Source: G963666535 sp963666535
Lineage (GTDB): Bacteria; Bacillota; Clostridia; Oscillospirales; Oscillospiraceae
Length of the DNA: 64,000 nucleotides
Assembly (NCBI GenBank): GCA_963666535.1
Contig: OY762913.1
Location: 1,798,001 to 1,862,000 of the forward strand
Direction of reading: 5' to 3'
This document shows positions 58,486 to 64,000 of the stretch, piece after piece. The position numbers and the translations under genes were made by a program. The stretch's first letter is position 1, and every line of letters begins with the position of its first letter. The notes beneath the pieces are model-generated. The model was not told where the DNA came from. It searched no databases and saw only the letters and a program-made list of their open reading frames with translations.

Positions 58486-59490
58486 ATGGATTATCGTACA
58501 GAAGCGCCGCAGATCATTCGTGAATTTCTCACCTATCACGAAACGATACAGGGACACTCGCGAAAAACTGTGGATGAATATTACTTGGATATTCGAAACT
58601 TTTTCAGGTATATCAAAATGGAACGAAATCTAGTCCCGCGAACGGCACAATTCGAGGAAATTTCGATTGGAGATGTTGATTTAAAAATGGTAACGTCTGT
58701 TACGCTGACAGACGTCTATTCCTACATGAGCTATCTCAGTCGAGACCGTGCGGTAAACCCTAGAAGCCGTGAAACGGGTTATGGCTTGTCCGCAGCCTCC
58801 AGGGCCCGAAAAATAGCAACCATTCGCTCGTTCTATAAATATTTGACCACAAAAGCGAAGCTTTTAAAGGAAAATCCAATGCAGGATTTGGACTCACCGC
58901 GACTGAAAAAAACGCTGCCCCGTTACCTTGATCTGGAAGAAAGTATTTCATTGCTCCATGCGATCAGTGGGCCAAATCAGACCCGTGATTACTGTATTTT
59001 GACCCTATTTTTAAACTGTGGGCTGCGTATTTCCGAGCTTGTGGGGCTCAATATTTCTGATATCCGCGAGGAGCAACTGCGGGTGTTGGGCAAGGGCAAT
59101 AAAGAGCGAATTTTGTTTTTGAATGATGCCTGCCAAAATGCAATCGGCGACTGGCTAGCAGAGCGTGAAACCATTGGTATTATTGAAAAAAACGCGCTGT
59201 TCATTACCAGAAGACACACAAGAATCACCACGGCAGCAGTCCATAAGCTGGTGAAAAAGCACCTGCTGGAGGCCGGACTTGACAGCACGCAGTATTCCTC
59301 CCATAAGCTGCGGCACACGGCGGCCACGCTGATGCTGCAAAACGGCGTGGACGTTCGTACGCTGCAAGAGGTTTTGGGGCACGAGCATTTGAATACAACC
59401 CAGATTTACACGCATGTCGATAATGAAAATCTTCGAATTGCTGCAAAAGCAAACCCGCTTGGAACGCTGAAAAAAAGCCAGAATAAATAA
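58486..59490 (+). CDS. xerD: Xer-type tyrosine recombinase
   Basis: A 334-residue integrase-fold protein. A core-binding SAM-like domain is at residues 8-120 ('REFLTYHETIQGHSRKTVDE', 'SVTLTDVYSYMSYLSRDRAV'). The catalytic domain has Arg in 'FLNCGLRISELVGLNISD', Lys in 'VLGKGNKERILFL', 'SSHKLRHTAATLMLQNGVDV' (His, Arg) and 'VLGHEHLNTTQIYTHV' (His, Tyr). Length and motifs fit chromosomal XerC/XerD-type recombinases, not phage integrases. ATG 58486 has no clear ribosome site; TTG 58447 is an alternative. Neighbouring radA and the lack of phage genes favour a housekeeping or lineage-specific role. Confidence 0.85.
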   Translation: MDYRTEAPQIIREFLTYHETIQGHSRKTVDEYYLDIRNFFRYIKMERNLVPRTAQFEEISIGDVDLKMVTSVTLTDVYSYMSYLSRDRAVNPRSRETGYGLSAASRARKIATIRSFYKYLTTKAKLLKENPMQDLDSPRLKKTLPRYLDLEESISLLHAISGPNQTRDYCILTLFLNCGLRISELVGLNISDIREEQLRVLGKGNKERILFLNDACQNAIGDWLAERETIGIIEKNALFITRRHTRITTAAVHKLVKKHLLEAGLDSTQYSSHKLRHTAATLMLQNGVDVRTLQEVLGHEHLNTTQIYTHVDNENLRIAAKANPLGTLKKSQNK

Positions 59491-59591
59491 TTGTTCATCA
59501 CTTGAAAGGCGTAGTCCCTGTTCTTTTATTGGCGGCACTCCCCTGCCCCTTCACGCTTAGCAGAGAACCTGTAGTGCTTCATAATGTAATT

Positions 59592-59635
59592 AAAAATAGC
59601 CGTCCCCATGAAAACCATGGTGGACGGCTATTTTG
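59592..59635. terminator. Bidirectional terminator between the recombinase and LysM genes
   Basis: AAAATAGCCGTCC..CCATG / CCATG..GGACGGCTATTTT forms a stem of about 18 bp with symmetrical A/T flanks between convergent genes. Confidence 0.8.
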
Positions 59636-59671
59636 TACCAATCAATTAGCTTTGGAACGACAAATCAAAGT

Positions 59672-60307
59672 TCAATTTTCCATGTCCCCTTCAAGTGTAC
59701 CAAGTTTCGAAAATTCTCCCATTTCCATGCCCTGTACGCCAAGGCCTGGATCACTATTTTCGTACATGTGCTCCCAATCATTCCTGTCGTACCAAGCTTC
59801 TGTTTCATTCATTGCTTGCCTGCTGTTACTTCGACCAGTACCATCCTGCCATCTATTTCTGCGGTCTCTGCGTGGCCAGCCATCCCTACCGTCTCTACCT
59901 GACCAGCCATCCCTACCGTCTCTACCTGGCCAGCCATCCCTACCGTCTCTACCTGACCAGCCATCCCTACCGTCTCTGCGTGGCCAGCCATCCCTACCGT
60001 CTCTACCTGGCCAGCCATCCCTACCATCTCTGCGTGGCCAATCATTTCTATCACGCCATCTAATTGGCCAAAGCCTTCTATCGTCCCAATGACGACGTGG
60101 AAAACGAATAAAAATATAGGGATACAAGTAATACCAAGGATACATTTGATACAGATATCTGCTTAATGGTATTTGAATGCGCTGTCCAGCGAATAAATAA
60201 TTTGGATCTAAGCCAGGATTTGCTGCCAGAATTGCTTGCACGCTAACATCAAAATAGTCGGCAATTCTATAGAGGGAGTCACCCGGCTGTACAATATATT
60301 CAAACAA
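59672..60307 (-). CDS. LysM coat-like protein with Asp/Arg/Gly/Trp nonapeptide repeats
   Basis: A 211-residue protein. The N-terminal LysM (residues about 2-48, 'EYIVQPGDSLYRIADYFDVS', 'NPGLDPNYLFAGQRIQIPL') would bind peptidoglycan or cortex glycans. An aromatic stretch ('YQMYPWYYLYPYIFIRFPRR') follows, then about eight copies of a nonapeptide R-D-G-R-D-G-W-[PS]-[GR], and an acidic tail. Such LysM-plus-repeat proteins are typical of spore coat/exosporium proteins (SafA-like targeting). The start is uncertain: TTG 60307 has GAGG at suitable distance; GTG 60316 overlaps it. Sporulation role is inferred from composition and context. Confidence 0.78.
   Translation of the reverse strand: MFEYIVQPGDSLYRIADYFDVSVQAILAANPGLDPNYLFAGQRIQIPLSRYLYQMYPWYYLYPYIFIRFPRRHWDDRRLWPIRWRDRNDWPRRDGRDGWPGRDGRDGWPRRDGRDGWSGRDGRDGWPGRDGRDGWSGRDGRDGWPRRDRRNRWQDGTGRSNSRQAMNETEAWYDRNDWEHMYENSDPGLGVQGMEMGEFSKLGTLEGDMEN
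59849..60064 (-). repeat. 27-bp tandem repeat inside the LysM gene
   Basis: Six well-conserved 27-bp units begin at 59876, 59903, 59930, 59957, 59984 and 60011 (each CCAGCCATCCCTACC... on the plus strand), flanked by degenerate units at 59849 and 60038. Two unit subtypes, ending CTACCTGR and CTGCGTGG, are interspersed. The period keeps the reading frame, giving nine residues per unit. Confidence 0.95.
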
Positions 60308-60648
60308 TTTCAACACCTCTATGCCATTCTATGAGGGAATGGATCTAAACGTCACGATGCGGTACCGATCACATCCTGGCGGGAAAAACAAACAGTAGTA
60401 CAGACCGCGCAGTGACAAAAGGCACAGTAACGCTCTATCATAGTCGGGTATATCATTCTGGTTTTCGTGCATGAATGACCACTCCCCCATTCTCTTAATT
60501 TTTTATTGTGGTTATATTTACCATCATAAATAGCAATAAAATGGATAATGCAATAACTTTTTTACTCGATTATATATGTGCAAGAGATTATGTGGGCCAT
60601 TTTCATAACTTCTTGTTATATTTAATTACTATAAAGGAGACTGAGCCG
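60308..60648. other. Intergenic region between LysM gene and chemoreceptor
   Basis: 341 bases between divergent genes, moderately AT-rich towards the chemoreceptor. No RNA gene, terminator or clear promoter pair was recognised. AAAGGAGA at 60634-60640 is the ribosome site of the chemoreceptor. Confidence 0.5.
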
Positions 60649-62757
60649 ATGAATACCCATAAGTCGGAAAAAACAGCTGCCGAGAGATCCGGAAAACAGC
60701 ATAAACTTACGCTGCGTATCCCAGCCGTCCTCATTACCGCAATCACCATTGTAGTTGCCATCATGTGCTTATGCTTTAATCTTTTGGCCAAGAACGTTGT
60801 CTCCGGGCAGCTGCAGAAGCAGATCGACTATGTGGCTGATCAAAATGCCAAAACTGCCGTTTCCTATCTGGAGAATATGAATGTCTACGCGCAGGCGCTC
60901 GCCAGCGAAGTTCTTCATTACCAGAATTTTGGCCGTGAGGCGGCCGAACCTTCGATCATCCAGACGCTGGAGGACGCAGTCAGTTCGGGTCGTGTGTTCT
61001 CCGCCTATTTCGCCTTCGAACCCAACGCGTTTTTTGAGGGTACCCCCGACGGGCTGTCCTACTATGCGTATCAGGACAATAATCGTATCGGTCTGGACAT
61101 CTTAAACGACTACGTCGTTTATAAGGATGGCGATTACTACGCAACTACGAAAAAAACTCTGTTGCCGCATATCACAGAGCCATATAAATACGAATTATCC
61201 TCGGGAGAGACGGTCTGGCTCATTACCCTCAGCATGCCGATTATTGACAGCTCAGGAAAATTCTTGGGTGCGGTAAACTGTGATATTGAGTCCATCAGCC
61301 TGAGTGTGCTGGATTACTCCAATGGGGACTACACCTCAGCACATAGTACGATTCTGACCTCTTATGGGACCTTTGTGGCAAATACTGGGGACAACTCGAC
61401 TGTTGGCAGCGCAACTGAATCTGCGGATTTCACAGAGATCCTGGATGCGGTGCAAATCGGAGAAACTGTGACAAAAACCATTCAAAACCCGTATTCAAAT
61501 AATCAGACAGCTCTTGCCGTGTATAAGCCAATCACCATTAGCGGAACAGATCTGATGTGGATCAGCTCTTTTGTGGTCAATCAAAACGAGGCATATGGTG
61601 CGGTTACCCACATTGTTCTTGTGCTGCTTGCAATCGGGGTGGCCGGGATTCTGGTTCTGTCCCTGCTCTGCTTCTGGATCATCAGGAAGTCACTGGCCCC
61701 AATCAGGCCGGTGATGCAGCTGGCGGAGAAGATGGGCCGGTATGATTTGTCGGAAGAGTCCGAAAAGTTTTCTTTTCCAGACAATGAGCTTGGTGAGCTT
61801 GCGTCCATTTTTACCAATATGGCAGATGACCTGAAAGAGGTCATTGCAGACGAAAGCTACTTGCTTAGCCAAATGGCAGCCGGAGATTTCACGGTGCAGA
61901 GCCGCTGTGAAAACCGGTATGTGGGTGCACTCAGAAACATCCTGATGCCCATTCAGGAAATCGGTGCGGTGCTTGGCGATACGTTGCGTGAAATCAATAC
62001 ATCGTCGGATCGGGTGGCAGAAGACGCAGATCAGGTGTCAGGTGGGGCTCAGACATTGGCACAGGGGGCGACTGAGCAGGCCTCGGCCATTGAGGAACTA
62101 TCCGCTATGATCAATTCCATCTCCGACGGCATCGGAGAAAATGCAAAAAGTGCTGAAAAAGCGAGCGAACTTTCCCAGATGTCCAGCCATAGCGTGATGG
62201 AGAGCAATCAATATATGACCGAGCTGACGAAGGCAATGGAGCATATCGCAGAGACATCAAAGGAAATCCAGAAAATTAATACGGTCATTGACAATATCGC
62301 ATTTCAGACGAATATCCTGTCCCTGAATGCGGCGGTGGAAGCCGCGCGTGCGGGCGAAGCAGGCAGAGGCTTTGCTGTTGTGGCGGATGAGGTGCGGAAT
62401 TTGGCGCAGAAAAGCACCGAGGCAGCGAAAAGCACGGCAGCGCTCATTCAAACCTCGGTCAGCGCGGTGGCGCAGGGCAATGAGATTGCGAATCAGACCG
62501 CTACTTCCCTGCAGGAAGTTGCGGAAAAATCCCAGAAGACGAATGAAATAATTCTTGCCATTTCAGCGGCTTCTGAAAAGCAGGCAACAGCCGTAGAGCA
62601 GGTAAGGGTGGGGATTGATCAAATTGCAACGGTCGTGCAGGTCAACTCGGCTACTTCGGAGGAAAGCGCGGCGGCAAGCCATGAACTCTCCGGCCATGCG
62701 CAGAATCTGAAAAAACTGGTCGGCGTCTTTCGTCTTCCTTCAGCCCGCGGTAAATAG
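60649..62757 (+). CDS. Methyl-accepting chemotaxis protein with dCache-type sensor
   Basis: A 702-residue transmembrane chemoreceptor. TM1 at about 24-46 ('IPAVLITAITIVVAIMCLCF'), an extracellular double-Cache-like domain at about 50-315 ('FSAYFAFEPNAFFEGTPDGL', 'SGETVWLITLSMPIIDSSGK', 'FLGAVNCDIESISLSVLDYS'), TM2 at about 319-345, HAMP, and a signalling domain with the invariant tip 'NIAFQTNILSLNAAVEAARA', 'GEAGRGFAVVADEVRNLAQK'. dCache sensors usually bind amino acids, amines or carboxylates; the ligand is unknown. ATG 60649 has AAAGGAGA ahead; the long in-frame extension to 60508 is AT-rich and not family-like. Confidence 0.93.
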   Translation: MNTHKSEKTAAERSGKQHKLTLRIPAVLITAITIVVAIMCLCFNLLAKNVVSGQLQKQIDYVADQNAKTAVSYLENMNVYAQALASEVLHYQNFGREAAEPSIIQTLEDAVSSGRVFSAYFAFEPNAFFEGTPDGLSYYAYQDNNRIGLDILNDYVVYKDGDYYATTKKTLLPHITEPYKYELSSGETVWLITLSMPIIDSSGKFLGAVNCDIESISLSVLDYSNGDYTSAHSTILTSYGTFVANTGDNSTVGSATESADFTEILDAVQIGETVTKTIQNPYSNNQTALAVYKPITISGTDLMWISSFVVNQNEAYGAVTHIVLVLLAIGVAGILVLSLLCFWIIRKSLAPIRPVMQLAEKMGRYDLSEESEKFSFPDNELGELASIFTNMADDLKEVIADESYLLSQMAAGDFTVQSRCENRYVGALRNILMPIQEIGAVLGDTLREINTSSDRVAEDADQVSGGAQTLAQGATEQASAIEELSAMINSISDGIGENAKSAEKASELSQMSSHSVMESNQYMTELTKAMEHIAETSKEIQKINTVIDNIAFQTNILSLNAAVEAARAGEAGRGFAVVADEVRNLAQKSTEAAKSTAALIQTSVSAVAQGNEIANQTATSLQEVAEKSQKTNEIILAISAASEKQATAVEQVRVGIDQIATVVQVNSATSEESAAASHELSGHAQNLKKLVGVFRLPSARGK

Positions 62758-62764
62758 CAAGCGT

Positions 62765-63280
62765 TTAAGTCGGGTTTGCCCCTAAAATATGCAAAAATCT
62801 GATGTTTTTGAATTGGTATGAGCTAAGAGGGCGGCAGTCAGCGTCATTGGAATGGGCGGCGACCAGTACGGTATCCAAGTTTAGCGGCTGCTCTATTGAT
62901 GTAACCACAGGCGTGTGACTGAAATCTTCTTTGGTCAGCTGCAGCTGAACCAAATCGCCGGGCATGAGTCCAGACAGTTCTGTGCTGACCGCAATGGGGC
63001 CTGGACCGTTTCCCTGCCGGAGCAAAAAATTGTAGAGATAGGTAACGCCGGTCCAAGCAGGCGCTTTTTGATTTGCGTTTATGTAATACCACCCAAAGGT
63101 TGGCGTGTAGTTCATAACGCCGGTGCCAGCGTAAAGACACTGAGAAGCAAAATTAGTACAGTCGCCGCCGATATTTTCATAGTCAAAGAATTCAGGATTG
63201 CGGCGGTACGCCCAAAATCGAGCATACCGGACGGCAGCCACACGATCATATGGGATAAGACGAGGCGGCACAGGGACCAC
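62765..63280 (-). CDS. Amidase-like (Amidase_6 type) domain protein
   Basis: A 171-residue protein: 'PYDRVAAVRYARFWAYRRNP', 'GGDCTNFASQCLYAGTGVMN' (catalytic Cys in DCTNFASQC), 'PTFGWYYINANQKAPAWT', 'LMPGDLVQL' and 'DFSHTPVVTS' (His). This is the putative amidase domain (PF12671 type), a papain/NlpC-like fold common in spore-forming Firmicutes. No signal peptide is seen. A possible sigma-G promoter lies upstream, so a role in the forespore is conceivable. GAAGGAAG precedes the ATG on the minus strand. Confidence 0.87.
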   Translation of the reverse strand: MVPVPPRLIPYDRVAAVRYARFWAYRRNPEFFDYENIGGDCTNFASQCLYAGTGVMNYTPTFGWYYINANQKAPAWTGVTYLYNFLLRQGNGPGPIAVSTELSGLMPGDLVQLQLTKEDFSHTPVVTSIEQPLNLDTVLVAAHSNDADCRPLSSYQFKNIRFLHILGANPT

Positions 63281-63336
63281 TTCCTTCCTTTTTGTTACAG
63301 ACGATGCGTCATATTACAGACTATGCAAAACCTGAA

Positions 63337-63367
63337 TGTAATGTGAGTTAAAGTGGTGTATCATTCA
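63337..63367 (-). promoter_or_regulatory. Candidate sigma-G promoter of the amidase-like gene
   Basis: On the minus strand TGAATG (63367-63362) and CATTACA (63343-63337) are separated by 18 bp. This matches five of six and six of seven positions of the forespore pattern TGMATA-N18-CATWHTA. About 57 bases before the start. Confidence 0.35.
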
Positions 63368-63392
63368 TTCACCTTACGTCAAATAAAGCGGA

Positions 63393-63431
63393 GAAAAGCC
63401 GCCTGAACTTTCTTTGTTCAGGCGGCTTTTC
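63393..63431. terminator. Bidirectional terminator between two minus-strand genes
   Basis: A perfect 16-bp stem GAAAAGCCGCCTGAAC / GTTCAGGCGGCTTTTC with loop TTTCTTT. It lies downstream of the aminotransferase on the minus strand. Confidence 0.75.
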
Positions 63432-63493
63432 CTATTTTCTGACGACAAAAAACCAATTATTTCCAGAAAACACAACTGTAATTAGCGGTTTTT

Positions 63494-64000
63494 TTATCCA
63501 TGCAAAATATGGCTGTTTTTCACTGACTGCACAAGGACTTGGATACGGGAAACAGGCTCAACCAATGCAAAGCGCACATATCCCTCGCCCAAGGTTCCAA
63601 ACGCCCGGCCTGGCGTACAAACAACACCGGACTTCTCCAGTAAAGTAAAACAAAATTCCACAGAATTGGTAAATCCAGCCGGAAGCGGCGCCCAGACAAA
63701 CATGCTTCCTTCACTGTCCGGTACAGGCCAACCAATCTTTCGCAACCCGCCACACAGTGCATCCCTGCGCGCCTGATATTCCAGCCGGTTGCGTTCCACG
63801 CTCTCCTGCGGTCCGTTGAGTGCCGCCACTGCGGCATACTGCACGGGCAGGAAAATGCCGTAATCAATTTGAGAGCGCAAGGTGCGGAACTTGGACACCA
63901 CTTCCCTGTTGCCTAATACGAAGGAAATGCGTGCACCGGTAAGATTATAAGTTTTTGAGAGGGAGTTATACTCCACACCCACGTCCTTTGCACCCGGAAA
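63494..64000 (-). CDS. Class I/II aminotransferase, C-terminal part (start beyond window)
   Basis: The frame is open to base 64000. 'VGVEYNSLSKTYNLTGARIS' holds the PLP lysine (SLSKTYN) and phosphate Arg, 'FVLGNREVVSKFRTLRSQID' follows, and 'GSMFVWAPLP' and 'GEGYVRFALVEPVSRI' with the substrate Arg end the protein. The pattern resembles LL-diaminopimelate or alanine/aspartate-type aminotransferases; the missing N-terminus prevents a finer call. Confidence 0.85.
   Translation of the reverse strand, partial: FPGAKDVGVEYNSLSKTYNLTGARISFVLGNREVVSKFRTLRSQIDYGIFLPVQYAAVAALNGPQESVERNRLEYQARRDALCGGLRKIGWPVPDSEGSMFVWAPLPAGFTNSVEFCFTLLEKSGVVCTPGRAFGTLGEGYVRFALVEPVSRIQVLVQSVKNSHILHG

Noticed and set aside
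58486..59490. Prophage or integrative element marked by the recombinase
   Set aside because: No phage, conjugation or excision genes, no tRNA target and no flanking direct repeats; the protein looks like a chromosomal Xer.
59849..60064. Regular repeats suggesting a CRISPR array
   Set aside because: Units are contiguous 27-bp copies without spacers and lie in frame in a LysM gene; no cas genes are near.
59502..60092. Plus-strand ORF of 196 codons with Pro/Ser/Leu repeats
   Set aside because: It is the antisense shadow of the repeat; the minus-strand frame has a genuine LysM domain and plausible start.
60508..60648. 47-residue N-terminal extension of the chemoreceptor
   Set aside because: AT-rich, lies before the AAAGGAGA ribosome site, and would put extra residues ahead of the signal-anchor helix.
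63393..63431. Hairpin considered as an attachment site or small RNA
   Set aside because: Perfect GC stem with A/T flanks at a gene end is better explained as a terminator.

Overview
The window is a contiguous stretch of a GC-rich, low-redundancy, spore-forming Gram-positive chromosome. Forespore/mother-cell morphogenesis genes (spoVM, sipL, spoIVA, cotJ, cwlD), RemA, CdaA/CdaR, PrpC/PrkC, the MEP isoprenoid genes, strong AGGAGG ribosome sites and frequent TTG/GTG starts all point to Clostridia. The gene set and base composition fit an anaerobic gut member of the Oscillospiraceae; the family assignment is inference. No rRNA, tRNA, prophage, insertion sequence or CRISPR array was found.

Layout. 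1-3.6 kb: end of an S1-domain protein, CarD, ispD-ispF, and a DUF3343/cysteine-desulfurase pair. 3.7-8.3 kb: cdaA-cdaR (c-di-AMP), an RseC-like protein, DUF5685, a J-domain protein and a membrane protein. 8.4-20.3 kb: the housekeeping run yicC-remA-gmk-rpoZ-priA-def-fmt-rsmB-rlmN-prpC-prkC-rsgA, in the order known from Bacillus but without coaBC, rpe and thiN. 20.4-23.7 kb: a tiny spoVM gene, sipL and spoIVA side by side, which are three partners in spore-coat assembly. 23.8-30.1 kb: an XRE regulator with a divergent small gene, a Crp/Fnr regulator divergent from leuC-leuD-leuB, an ECF transporter S component behind a structured leader, and an aminotransferase.

30.4-48.1 kb is a complete ethanolamine-utilisation bacterial microcompartment (BMC) locus: eutS, eutP, the two-component antitermination pair eutV-eutW, eutA, eutB, eutC, eutL, a eutK-like shell gene, eutE, two near-identical eutM genes, eutT, pduL-type eutD, eutJ, a conserved unknown, eutN, a PduS-like iron-sulfur flavoprotein, a PduT-like shell protein, eutH and eutQ. 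Intrinsic terminators before eutS and before eutA are likely targets of the ANTAR protein EutV. The locus can import ethanolamine, cleave it to acetaldehyde and ammonia, oxidise acetaldehyde to acetyl-CoA, form acetyl phosphate, and rebuild adenosylcobalamin. No alcohol dehydrogenase (eutG) lies in it; a PduS/PduT pair is present instead and may move electrons across the shell.

48.2-64 kb: purB, an AI-2E-family permease, a YitT-family protein, a divergent phosphofructokinase/aldolase pair, a CotJA-CotJB fusion with CotJC, cwlD, radA, an AT-rich patch with an orphan FakA middle domain, a Xer-type recombinase, a LysM coat-like protein built on a 27-bp tandem repeat, a chemoreceptor, an amidase-like protein and the end of an aminotransferase cut by the window edge.
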